A DNA stretch of 64,000 bases from Chrysemys picta bellii (Eukaryota > Chordata > Testudines > Emydidae). The translations under genes and the position numbers were made by a program. Every line of letters starts with the position of its first letter. Positions within the stretch are counted from its first letter, which is position 1. Shown piece by piece: positions 1 to 10,890 of the stretch. The notes beneath the pieces were generated by a model. The model made no database searches, had not been told where the DNA came from, and saw only the letters and a program-made list of their open reading frames with translations. The stretch is from NCBI RefSeq assembly GCF_011386835.1, contig NC_088794.1, positions 67,776,434-67,840,433 of the forward strand. Reading direction: 5' to 3'.

Positions 1-528
1 AGACAGGGTCTAGTTAAGCCTCCCTATGTGGTAGGAATAGTAAATAATATTATCTTCAATTTATAGATGGGGAAACTGAAGCCAAAGCAGTCAAATTACT
101 TTGTCAAGGTCACAGAGCAAGGTCTTTCTGTGACCTTGCTCTTATGGAGCCTGAGTCCTGTATGAGCATCACTGATATACATAACATTATTACTATTTAT
201 TACCCTCCATATTTTAGGGTGTCATCATCATGTATTGGAAAGAGTCACTTAGATGCAAAAGGATGAAAACCTCAGACAACATAATAGCATGAAAACCATA
301 TGAAATATATTATTTGAAAAAAAAAAATCAAACACCCTCCCTGAAATTAGTGATTAAATCTAAGTTAAAACATTTATTTAAATGCCTCTACCAATCCACC
401 CCTACAGTACATTGTAACCTTGCCACTAAGGTGACAGTGCTTTAGGAAATTTGAAATAAACATGATGTGGCAGATACAATTATCTTAACACAGAAGAGCA
501 CATTGCTATTGTCCATGTCATATAATAT
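1..528. other. Unassigned AT-rich flank with old SINE-like remnant
   Basis: No gene is seen. Bases about 65-130 (gggaaactgaagcc... then caaggtcacagagcaag) resemble the conserved part of ancient MIR/L2-type repeats, degraded. The last eight bases (521-528, TATAATAT) are the left target-site duplication of the next element. Confidence 0.4.
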
Positions 529-1557
529 TAGGGTTACCATATTTCAGCAAGCAAAAAAGAGGACGGGAGGAGCCCCGCCCTAGCCCCGCCCCTGCCCCTC
601 CCACTTCCCGCCCCCCCCAGAACCCCCAACCCTCCCCCCGTTCCTTCTCCCCTGACTGCCCCCTCCTGGGACCCCTGCCCCTAACTGCCCCCCAGGACTC
701 CACCCCCTATCTAAGCCTCCCTTCCTCTTGTCCCCTGACTGCCCCAACCCTTATCCACACCCCCACCCCCAGACAGACCCCTGGGACTCCCACGCCCCAT
801 CCAACCACTCCCCACCTCCTGACAGCCCCCCCCAGAACTCCCAACCCATCTAAACCCCTCTGCTCCCTGTCCCCTGACTGCTCCGATCCCTCTCCCCACT
901 CCTGCCCCCTGACAGCTCCCCCCAGAACTCCCAGCCCCCCCCGCTCCTTGTCCCCTGACTGCCCCCTCCTGGGACCCCTGCTCCTAACTGCCCTCCAGAA
1001 CCCCACCCCCTACCTAAGACTCCCTGTTCCTTGTCCCCTAACTGCCCCCTCCTAAGACCCCCCCTGACTGCCCAAAACTTTCTCCACTCCCCCCAAAAAG
1101 CCCCCCCCTGAACTCCCGACCCCCCCCCCATTTCTTGACTGCCCCCTCCAGAACCTCCCTGCCCCTTCTCCTGCCCCCTGGCCCCGTTACCCTGCTGCTC
1201 AGAACAGGGTGTTGGGCTCTGTGCGAGCCGGACACGTGGCTGCACTCCCCAGCACAACACACAACCCGGTCCCTGGCCCTGCACAGTGCTGTCGGACCGG
1301 GACATTGGGCTGCAGGGGAGGAGGAGCTGCCGGCTCAGAATGCAGGGAGGGAGGGGGCGGGGGAGGAGGAGCTCCTCTACAGCTGCTCCGGAGTCCAGCC
1401 CGTGACTTTCCTGCAGCCCTCCCAGCCGCTCGCTCTGCTCTGCCGGGGAGAGGGGAAATCCCGGACATTTTGAGTGATTTACAAATTCCCCCCAGACGCT
1501 ATTTTTAGCACAAAAAGGAGGACATGTCCGGGTAAATCCGGACGAATGGTAACCCTA
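529..1557 (-). mobile_element. hAT-like non-autonomous element, copy A (TAGGGTTACCAT ends)
   Basis: The element starts TAGGGTTACCAT and ends ATGGTAACCCTA, giving 12-bp terminal inverted repeats. It is flanked by a perfect 8-bp duplication TATAATAT (521-528 and 1558-1565), the duplication length of the hAT superfamily. The interior has no transposase. Bases about 560-1200 are a C-rich, imperfect minisatellite-like block built on words such as ccccctgactgcc. About 1300-1550 is a non-repetitive end with tccgggat and gtccgggtaaatccgg motifs. Copy B at 37776-38780 is the same element in the opposite orientation. The long open frames on both strands here are products of the biased composition, not genes. 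Confidence 0.85.
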
Positions 1558-1565
1558 TATAATAT

Positions 1566-1736
1566 AGGTCCTAACTAAGTTACAGAGAAATGGGAAGAAG
1601 GAACTAGTGATTACATTTAAGTTAATAGAAATTCTTCATTATTATAACTGCTGCCAATTTAGTTAAAACTAAATATAGCCAACAAGAAATTATAATACAG
1701 TTTAATAGCGTTTAATTTAACATAATTATGTTTGGT

Positions 1737-1798
<62 letters not shown>

Positions 1799-3259
1799 GT
1801 ATATATTATATACAATTGAATTTCATAAAAGAATTTTAATAATGTGAGTAATTAGCATTTGGTAGCTAACATATATAATTATTCACAACCCCCACAAAAT
1901 GTAACAAACATTATTAAAACCTTCTGTACATGTCATTTTATGTCTGAAAAGATGAACTACAGAATTTTGCACCTTGGTAGCAACTATATATTGTGTGTAT
2001 ACATACATGTGTATACATAATGGTTGGGTATTCAGTGTGCACCGATCCCTTTGCAGGATCAAGGCCCTAATATTTATACTGGGTACAGTTATCCAAAATC
2101 CCAGAGCCTAACACCATCACAATTTTGGATCCAGATGTTGGCCCCAATTGTAATGGCATGAGGATCTCCACTTTCAGATGCTGATGTGACATAGAGGGCT
2201 GAACTGCTGTATATCTAGTTGATTGTGTATCATCTAGTGAGAAGATGTCAGTGAATTGGAGGATATACTTGTATTTCTCCTAACAATACCCTTCCCCTCC
2301 AAACCAGGGCTAGGTACTGCTGTGAATGCTTCTGGTTAGATCAATCCACTTAGTCCATAATGAGTTGATATTATTGAATAAACAGACAATTCACTATCAG
2401 TTGGCATAGTTATCAGTCAGGGGAGCAGGAGAAGGCATAAAACTAGCAAACTAAGCAAAGCACAGAACAAGGCTCCCACTGAGTTCTCTGTGCTGAGAAT
2501 ATGGGCCCAGTTTTGTGCTCATTGACTTCCAAATTAGGTTGGAATTTGCAAGATGCCGCTTTTAGTTTTACAGAGCAAGATTCAGACTAATGCAGATTTA
2601 GAATATTGTGTTTCAGTCTCTTGACCTTTCAGGAAATGCAAAAAACACTCAAACCACTTAATATTCCTACAAAAAAGAGAATAAATAATTCTATAACATG
2701 CTTGACACATTGCTTTAATTGAAGGGAAAAGACAGAAAGCTAAAGCTACAGACTGAGTCTAATAGTTTTGCTTTCTCATCAGATGAATGACTAAAAGATG
2801 GTAGTGTTTGCTGAGCCCCTTAAGCCAGACTAGTTAAGTAAGTTTACACTTAACAACATACCATTCAGAAAAGTCTGTAAAAAACAGAGAGGATGAATAC
2901 TCTTACAGAATGCTGTCATTTGAGGCCAGCATGATTTCCCACTGTGATCCTGGAAACAAAGAGTCAGGGAACATTTGATGGTGGAATGTCTCAACAAGTG
3001 ATCATGAAATAATTTTTTTCTCTAAGTCAAAAGCTCATTCTATTCACACAGCCCTAGGTGATTAGCTGAAAAGATGTTTTGACTACAAGTTAGTCCTCAT
3101 CAGTGTATGTTTTTCTGGTTGATGATCCTGGGAAGTCTGGACATCATGCCCACCAGTGCTCAATATCCTTGAGAAGCTGTGCTTGTCTGATTAAGTGCTG
3201 TGTCCTGGACCCCAGCTCTACAGTGTGTTTGCTTCAGTAGGTGGGACATATTTTGGAAA
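1566..3259. other. Unassigned intergenic sequence
   Basis: No coding sequence or clear repeat family was recognised apart from the dinucleotide microsatellite at 1738-1798. Confidence 0.4.
1738..1798. repeat. (CA)n-(TA)n compound microsatellite
   Basis: About 22 CA units run directly into about eight TA units. This is a simple-sequence tract likely to vary in length between individuals. Confidence 0.97.
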
Positions 3260-3833
3260 TATCATGTAGGACTAGAGAGGTTATTTTACCTTTGTATCTG
3301 ACACTGATGCAACCGCTCTGTCTAGTTTTGGTGCCCACCATTCAAGAGGGTTGTCATTGAACTGGAGAGGGTTCAGAGAAGAGCCACAAGAATGATTAAA
3401 GGATTAGAAAACCTGCCTTATAATAATAGACTCAGGGAGCTCTATCTACCTTAACAAAGAGAAGGTTAAGGGGTGACCTGATTACAGTCTGTAAGTACCT
3501 ACATGGGGAATAAATATTTAAAAATGGGCTCTTCAATCTAGTCGAGAAAGACATAACATGATCCAATAGCTGGAAATTGAAGTTAGACACGTTTAGATGG
3601 GAACTATGGGATACATTTTTAATGCTGAGAGTAATTAACCATTGGAACAATTTACTAAGGGCTGTGGTGGATTCCTCATCACTGGCAATTTTTAAATCAA
3701 GATTGGATGGTTTTTTTTTTTTTTAAAAAAAAAAAGATCTGCTGTAGGGATTATTTCGGGGAAATTCTATGGCCTGTGTCAGACGAGATGATCACAATGG
3801 TCCCTTTCGGCTTCGCATCTCTGAATTTTAGAA
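3260..3833 (+). mobile_element. CR1-type LINE, 3' end fragment
   Basis: The sequence encodes degraded remains of the CR1 reverse-transcriptase C-terminus (wording around ctggagagggttcagagaagagcc) and ends in the typical tail gatgatcacaatggtccc. It is 5'-truncated, as usual for this family, and broken by stops and a poly-T/poly-A tract near 3709-3735. The same subfamily recurs at 16957-17675. Confidence 0.8.
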
Positions 3834-4279
3834 CATAGTGCCTATTGCTCTATTTTGGAGCAGCACAAGATGCATTCTACCATGCATTCTACCATGCATT
3901 CCCCGCAGCTTGCCCAGAGTCATCCTGGTTTTGGGACTACAATGAAACCAGTGCCACTCCACTCCTCCATGTAGGCACATTAATTGAGGGCAGGAGGCTG
4001 GCCATGTGGCTTTGAAAGTTTTGAAAAGTCTTTTGGAGTCTTGCTCTATAAAGACAGTACAGACTCTTATACCATACCTCCTCTCCCCATATAGTCTAAG
4101 CTCGTCCCAAAGGACACTCAGATACCATAGTGATGGGCATGATAAAAGTTCATGTATGGATGGATAAAACAAAACAAATAGGATGATGCATGATCGTTGT
4201 ATCTACACATTATTTTCAGGAGACGCAAAGTCTTATAAGGGCCAGACTGCCAAAACCACTGAAGCAATGTAAAGCCATA
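3834..4279. other. Unassigned intergenic sequence
   Basis: No gene was recognised. A 13-bp word (gcattctaccat) is repeated in tandem near 3871-3900. Confidence 0.35.
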
Positions 4280-4281
4280 TA

Positions 4282-4734
4282 CAGTCAAAGGTTTTTTATC
4301 CGGCATGTTAGGAGAATGGGGGGGCCGATAAATCAAAAATTCCAGTTAACTGTTACATAGGCACCAACTCCGGGGGGGCTCTGGGACTGAGCATCCACCA
4401 GCAGCCCCTCTATTAGCTCCCCTCCCAGTTCCTCCCGCCCACTGGTGGGTCCTGGAGATCAGCAACTCCCCCTCCCTCCCTCCCTCCTCCACAGTTCCAG
4501 GCCAATGGGAGCTGCAGAGCCAGTGCTCAGAATGGGGCGGGGGCAGTGCACGGAGCCTTATGGCCATTCCTTTACCTAGGAGTAGCAGGGACATGTCGCC
4601 ACTTCCGGGGAGCCACATGGAGCCAGGTAGGGAGCCTGCCAGCCCCACGCCAACTGGACTTTTAATGGGTATCAGAAATGCTGGTTTCTAGAGGTTACCG
4701 GTTGGTAAAGTGCCAGATAACACCGCTTTCACTG
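4282..4734. mobile_element. Tc1/mariner (pogo/Tigger-like) MITE
   Basis: The ends are imperfect inverted repeats of about 30 bp. The left reads CAGTCAAAG...TTATCCGGCATGTT. The reverse complement of the right reads CAGTGAAAG...TTATCTGGCACTTT. Both are flanked by TA (4280-4281 and 4735-4736), the target duplication of this superfamily. The interior has no transposase. It contains a G/C-rich block from about 4363, starting at ggcaccaactccggg, that looks like a second repeat inserted or captured. Confidence 0.65.
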
Positions 4735-4736
4735 TA

Positions 4737-5459
4737 GTTTTTCACCTTCCCTGTCTTGTGCTTAACTGCAGAAATTAAATTTTGTGCTGCCTGAGGTGCT
4801 AGTACACATTTCACATATCAGTTACAGCTATAAAACTATATTCCTGATACTTATGCAATGGGTGCATATAGTTAGATTTATTTATAGCTGTTCTCCCCCC
4901 CTCATATATTTATGGCCTTAAAGAACCAATATCATTTTGGGAACTGAAAGATTTTTTTAAAAGCCTTTGGACCTTGACGGGGACAGGGCAGAGTGCACCA
5001 CTGCTACACCAATTCTCATCTGGCATGTGACCCCAAAGAGAGCATAGCCACTTGGTGTAAATTAGAACAGCTTCTCCTAAGCTGCTCTGACACGAAGATG
5101 GGACAGGAGTGATGCTGCGAACCATGAATGTCAGGGAGGTGTAGCTTGTTCCTAGATGTCTCCCCCTCCCTATCCTGTGCTACACGTAGCCTAGTGCAGG
5201 AGAGAATTTAGACTAAAGAGAGATTTGCCACTGACTTCAAAGGAAGCAGGAGCAGACCCAATGGCTTCAGGAAATAATTGTTAAAATGAACTAAACGCTA
5301 TTAGCTGTTCCCAGCAAAGAAGGCACTTGGCAGAATTGTCTGCTGCAGTGTGTCAATGGTCTGAGAAACCAACAGGAAACTTTAAGGTGCCAGCCCTGAT
5401 TTATAGACATCATTGCTCTTCCTTCCAGCCTGCGGTATGGCACAGTTGTTACACTGAAA
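4737..5459. other. Unassigned intergenic sequence
   Basis: No gene, RNA or repeat family was recognised. Confidence 0.35.
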
Positions 5460-5600
5460 AGGTTATTGATTAGATTAGTTACTCAGACTGTAAGCTCCTC
5501 AGGGCAGGGACTGCCTTTTTGTTTTCTCTTGGTGCAGCGCTTAACACCATCTCTCATTGGGATCCCCAGGCTCTCCCACAACACAAATAATAGTAATAAT
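5460..5600 (+). repeat. Ancient MIR/L2-like repeat tail
   Basis: The phrase actgtaagctcctcagggc followed by gggactgcctttttgttt and an ATAATA tail is a widespread old amniote repeat. A related copy is seen around 47890-48066. Confidence 0.5.
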
Positions 5601-5816
5601 GAATATTGAAAAGGTATCAAAGAAATAGGACTGTGTGATCAGCTGGTCTTCTTTCACATCAGAAAAGCCCATCTAGCAATAAGCAACTTAGCACAAAGCT
5701 GCTCTCACTCTGAATATTTGAGTCAAATCAATTTTTCCTCTCCTGGCATCTGCTCATTTTAGATTTATACTAGAGCGCCCGGCATATCTCATACATTCAT
5801 CTGCCACAGTGATGAC

Positions 5817-7119
5817 TGTGACGTTGTGCAGTCTATATGGTTTTATAAAAACATGATAATATGTGAATATAATGTAACTGGGATATGCTTCATGCAAAAG
5901 GTCTCTTGTAAGGTATCATTACAAAGCTTATAATCTACTGAGTGTGATCATCTGATTTGTATAAATGTACCACTCTTGTATCTAAAACTAGAAATATGAA
6001 ATATAACTCTGAGGGCCTATTGTAATTATGTAAAGTGTGGGCCATTAATGATGGTTTGGAATCTTGATGACAGGTTTCAGAGTAGCAACCGTGTTAGTCT
6101 GTATCCGTAAAAAGAACAGGAGTATTTGTGGCACCTTAGAGACTAACAAATTTATTAGCGCATAAGCTTCCGTGGACTACAGCCCACTTCTTCGGCTGCA
6201 TACATGGAATCTTGATGAATCCCATTAACAAGGACCATTATCCGCAGATGGCTGTGTTTACCTGTTAGTCTTCCTGTATATGTGTGTGCTGGCAAGTGGG
6301 CAATGAAGTCGTGCAGTGATATGTGATCATGTCACCTGAACTGGAATCCATCTTTAACCTGGTGCTTTTCCAGTGAGGGGGGTGGAAACCCAGAGGGACA
6401 AAGGGTTCCTGCCTTATGCAAAAGATATATAAAGGGGTGGAACAGAACAAAGAGGAGAGAGGAGCCATCATGAATAATCCCCTAGCTACCACCTGAGCTG
6501 GAACAAGAGCTGTGCCAGGGGAAAGAATTGTGCCCAGGCCTGGAAGGTGTCCATCCTGAGAAAAAACTTACTGAAGCATCGCTGAGGGTCAGATTATCTG
6601 TATTCAGTTTGATTAGACATAGATTTGCGCATTTTATTTTATTTTGCTTGATGACTTACTTTGTTCTGTCTGTTACTACTTGGAAAAACTTAAATCCTAC
6701 TTTCTGTATTTAATAAAATCACTTTCTACTTAGTAATTAACTCAGAGTATGTATTAATACTTGGGGGAGCAAACAGCTGTGCATATCTCTCTATCAGTGT
6801 TATAGAGGGTGAACAATTTGAGTTTGCCCTGCATAAGCTTTATGCAGGGTAAAACGGATTTATTTGGGTTTAGACCCCATTGGGAGTTGTCGTTAGCACT
6901 CACATGCCCAAGCACACTTCTGTGAGCTGTTTTCAGGTAAACTTGCAGCTTTGGGGCAAGTGATTCAGACCTTGGGTCTGTGTTGGAGCAGACGGGAGTG
7001 TCTGGCTCAGCAAGACAGGGTACTGGAGTCCTGAACTGGCAGGGGAAACAGAAGCAGGGGTAGTCTTGGTACGTCAGGTGGCAGCTCCCAAGGGGGTTTC
7101 TGTGATCCAACCCGTCACA
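5817..7119 (+). mobile_element. Solo LTR of an endogenous retrovirus, interrupted by a SINE
   Basis: The block starts TGTGAC and ends GTCACA, so it has TG...CA termini with a 6-bp inverted end. It is flanked by a perfect 5-bp duplication ATGAC (5812-5816 and 7120-7124). It holds a TATA-box candidate TATATAAA (6426-6433) and a polyadenylation signal AATAAA (6712-6717) about 285 bp downstream, which fits a U3-R-U5 order on the plus strand. No internal viral genes are present, so this is the product of LTR-LTR recombination. Without the nested SINE it is about 1.15 kb, long for an LTR. Confidence 0.75.
6071..6204 (+). mobile_element. Turtle-type tRNA-derived SINE, with 14-bp TSD
   Basis: The element starts caggtttcagagtagc, carries the box-like stretch gtgttagtctgtatccg, then caccttagagactaacaaa and a 3' part ending cccacttcttcgg. 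It is flanked by perfect 14-bp duplications TGGAATCTTGATGA (6057-6070 and 6205-6218). It sits inside the solo LTR, so it is younger than that LTR. I recognise the family as the cryptodire tRNA-derived SINE, but this is from memory. Confidence 0.88.
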
Positions 7120-7124
7120 ATGAC

Positions 7125-7409
7125 CACTATAGAAATGCTCACAAATACATAACTTGACTTTCCTAGCTGAAAAAAATAAACTATCTATTTTCTGCTTCCC
7201 ATAAACTATTTTTTAATTGAACTTCCATTTTTCTGATCCAGTGCAACAGTTTCCTGCATGTCCTCATGTCTTGGTTTTGTCAAAATAAGAAAAAACTCAT
7301 CAAAGTATTTGGATTACGTAATCTTTCAAATGAGAGCTCAGAAATAATATGTGCTTGAAAGCTGACTTATCATCATCTCAAGGAAGATGAAGGAAAATGT
7401 TGCTTTCCT
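7125..7409. other. Unassigned intergenic sequence
   Basis: No gene or repeat family was recognised. Confidence 0.3.
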
Positions 7410-7550
7410 TCTTAGGGCACCTTCAGCAATTTACTTAACCACATGCCCGACTGTAAACAAGTGAATAATGCCGCTGACTTCAATGAGACTACTCATGTAT
7501 TTACAGTTAGGCATATGCTTAAATGCCTTGCTGAATTGGGGCCCTAATTC
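7410..7550. repeat. Palindromic amniote repeat, degraded
   Basis: An imperfect inverted repeat is centred on ctgacttcaatgagact. The left half (ttacttaaccacatgcccgac) mirrors the right half (ttaggcatatgcttaaatgcc). The two ends (ttcagcaa and ttgctgaa) pair. This looks like an old MITE-like repeat common in amniotes. Confidence 0.5.
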
Positions 7551-8217
7551 CTCAGGGAGGAATTCCAGTGTGTGTGTGTGTGCACAGCTGTACTGTAGTG
7601 CAACATTAGACCCACAATATTCCTTTGTGGCGTAACTAGGCTGATACTGAACTGCAACAGCGAAATGAATGCCCTCGAGTAGTGAAGAGGGAATTGAATT
7701 GACTCTGCTTATTATCAATAATTATTCCAAAATCACATCCACAGCATAGATCAATTGTTTAGTTTGTTAATAATCTCACCTAAAATACTATTATGTGACA
7801 TTAGCCAGGGCCCTTGTCTCCATTCTTACGCTTTATCACAAGCCCTAACACACAGTTGAGATCAGACTTGCAGTCTAAAACGCAGGAAATAGTAACTATC
7901 AATCACATGAGAGCTCTCAAGAACTACCCAGAAGTGTCATGAACAACCTTCCATCTCCAAAGGTCATGTAATTGTTGGATGAATTTTTATTCAGGGCAAT
8001 TTTTATGAACAGCAGCACCATGCTGTGGCCAGAGGAGATAATCACAGGCATATTTTTCCCAACTGATAAGCATAGTGCAATATCTTCCGTATCAGCTTTC
8101 TAATTTAAAAACATCATGGAGAATTCGGCACACATCAGATAGAATCTTGCTTTAAGCATAAGAAGGTTTGGTTATATAATAAAGAGTCATTGTAAAGGGC
8201 AAAAATTGTTCTGAATT
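7551..8217. other. Unassigned intergenic sequence
   Basis: No gene was recognised. A short (TG)n tract lies at 7568-7582. Confidence 0.3.
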
Positions 8218-8410
8218 TAGAAAACTAGGTTTCAGTGGCAGCCATGTTAGTCTGTATCAGCAAAAAAAATGAGGAGTCCTTGTGGCACCTTAGAGACTAA
8301 CAAATTTATTTGGGCATAAGCTTTCGTGGGCTAGAACCCACCTGATGAAGTGGGTTCTAGCCCACGAAAGTTTATGCCCAAATAAATTTGTTAGTCTCTA
8401 GAAAACTAGG
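8218..8410 (+). mobile_element. SINE with inverted second half forming a 51-nt hairpin
   Basis: A SINE of the 6071 family starts at 8229. After its 3' part at 8341 it turns back on itself: 8291-8341 and 8350-8400 are complementary over 51 nt with one mismatch around an 8-nt loop (ctgatgaa). The whole is bounded by a 12-bp duplication TAGAAAACTAGG (8218-8229 and 8399-8410), so the palindrome was inserted as a unit. Confidence 0.85.
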
Positions 8411-9385
8411 GTGATTTTTGCAAGAAAGAGCTATTGTAGACAGTGCTGATGGGGTGATGTGCTAGGATGAGGAGCTGGGTAACTCCCCTTGCTTAATTTT
8501 GGTTGCTGTTAGCTACCTAGATATGAGGGTGATGGGTACTGCATAAATGTAATACGTTCCAATCCAAACAAATTCTTGAGCCAAATTCTCCAACTGTATC
8601 GCTGTGCAACCCCATTGATTTCAGTGGGTTTTCATCGAGTGAGAGAGCTTGATGTTGCAAGCTATTGAGCACCTCAGGAAGCAGTGAGTAACCCTTAACT
8701 CCCATTGAAACATTGTGCCCAAAGTGAGGGCAGAATCTGACCCCTGGACTCCTTCATTGTCCATTGTGTGCTGGATTCTGGATCTGAATTATAATTACAT
8801 GGATCCATGCTCCTCTCAATGGAACTGTACTGTATTCAGAGGGTGATCAACAGGCCATAATTAATTAGAATGGGGAGGGTGGACTATGAGGATGTAAACA
8901 CAGCTGCTCTTTTCTGGCTTATGGGATATGAATGCGATCAGTGACTGAACAAATTGACAGACCAATACACTGCTTTTTTGCATTCTTAATTTGACTTGAC
9001 AGCAAATCATCTGGGGCATGAGCCAACATCAATATAGTCTGCCTGGAAGCTGGAAATCAGGACCAAGGACTGATTCCTACCCAGCATGTTTTCGCACTGA
9101 GAGGGGCCATAGTTGAAACATCTGGAAGTCACATTAGTACAAGAGTCTCTAAAAACAAAGCACGAGAGCACATTTTTCCAGCACAGGATGCACAGCACCA
9201 GCAAACATTCTAAGAATGTTGACCTCAGTGAACATTGACATTAATGTACCTAACCCACCCAACTGCTTTCTGGCACGCCCAGCTAGCTTTCTCGCTTACC
9301 CACTAGCTTAATTACTTCATCACAGCACACTTTCTATCTCTCATGGAAATACAGTAGCCACACTTAAACTCTTTCTAATTGCCTT
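8411..9385. other. Unassigned intergenic sequence
   Basis: No gene was recognised. The stretch around 8590-8640 has the cattgatttcagtgggtttt wording seen in old palindromic amniote repeats. Confidence 0.3.
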
Positions 9386-9690
9386 CGGCTTGGTTACACT
9401 GGGAGGAGGGGGGGCATAATCGATCTAAGATACGCAACTTCAGCTACGAGAATAACGTAGCTGAAGTCGACGTATCTTAGATCAAATTACCTTGGGTCCT
9501 CACGGCACGGGATCGACGGCCGCGGCTCCCCCGTCGACTCCACTTCCACCTCTCACTCTGGTGGAGTTCCGGAGTCGACGGGGAGCACACTCGGGGATCA
9601 ATTTATCGCGTCTAGACGAGATGCGATAAATTGATCCCTGATAGATCGATTGCTACCTGCCGATCTGGCAGGTAGTGAAGAGTACCCTTA
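9386..9690. mobile_element. Fold-back element made of four successive hairpins
   Basis: Four inverted repeats follow one another. The first is about 9418-9486 (gatctaagatacg / cgtatcttagatc, with cttcagctacg / cgtagctgaag inside). The second is about 9521-9587 (gctcccccgtcgactcc / gagtcgacggggagc). The third is about 9595-9642 (ggggatcaatttatcgcg / gcgataaattgatccc). The fourth is about 9651-9675 (gctacctgccgat / atctggcaggtag). The outer wording ggttacactgggagg suggests a MITE-type end, but I could not define a target duplication. No protein is encoded. Confidence 0.65.
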
Positions 9691-10890
9691 GGTAAGCAAC
9701 TGACACTGCCTCAGCATTTGTGGCAATAGCATAATTCCCTACTAAGTCTTCTATCTAAAGTATACAGGCACTACTGTAAATACTGAGGTAAGAATTTTTC
9801 TAAGGAAGAATCTGGATTTTTTTAAAGGGGACTCTCTAGAGCACCACAGAATGGCTCTACAGTGGGAATGGCATTACACCCATGATCACTCATCAGCAAC
9901 TGATACTACAATGTCACCTCTGGACATATTGCTTCTATACAAAAGTGCTTTCTGGACTCACATTATTCAGTGTTGTGCCACAGGCCGGGAGTGTGATATA
10001 GGGGTTAGTGCAGGTGACTAGGCACCAGACACTTGAGTTCTATTTTAAATTCTGCCACTGACATTCTGTGTGTATCCGGTGCAAATTACTTGGATCCAGA
10101 CTTCAATGGGAGGTAGCTAAATACCTTTGAGAATTTGAGCCTAAACACCTCCAAATCCCATTGACTGCCACAGTATAACTGTCTGCATTATACGTATAAT
10201 ACTTAAATGTGCCACACTCATTAAGGTATTGTGAGGATTAATTTTGAAATGTGAAGGTGAATGATATTGTTGATGTACAAAGTGCTAGTATTAGAGGAAT
10301 TGTTTTGATATAAGTTCTGATGTCATACTGCTTCACTTATCTGATTGTGCCAGAACATTGCTTTCACTCTTCAGTCACTGTCCTCAGCCCAGGTATCAAG
10401 ACAGTGACCTTTTAGATGTACACTTAAAAATGTTATCATTCTCTTCAGACTTATGTGTCCAGTGCACTAAATAGTAAAATATAACAGCAAATCATCCTAT
10501 TAAATAAACAGAACTGTTAAATGAATTGTTTAAGCTAAAGAAGAATAAACAAAATTTGTAAAGATACCAAAAATTGCTCAGATCTAGTGAACAACAATGC
10601 AGTTTTTGGAGAAAATGAATTATTGCAACTTTCTTCAATAATGCATATATACAGATTAATATTATGAACATGAAGTACAACAATTTAATAACCAAAGAAT
10701 TTCTCAAGCAAAGGCTGATTTTTCTCTTCTTGCCAGGTTTGTTTCCAGTAGCTATTTACCCAATCAATCCAAATGATTACTTGACTATTATTGAGTGGCT
10801 TTTTGTTAGAAATTATATGGAGATCATTTTTCACAAGATGTCTCAATTGCTAAACTCAATCTAACTTCTCCACAAGATTTTATATTTCAT
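9691..10890. other. Unassigned intergenic sequence
   Basis: No gene was recognised. About 9985-10110 carries wording of old MIR-like repeats (gttctattttaaattctgcc), heavily decayed. Confidence 0.3.

Noticed and set aside
850..1508. Long overlapping frames on both strands in the C-rich block
   Set aside because: Gly/Arg- and Pro-rich text comes from low-complexity composition inside a hAT-like element.
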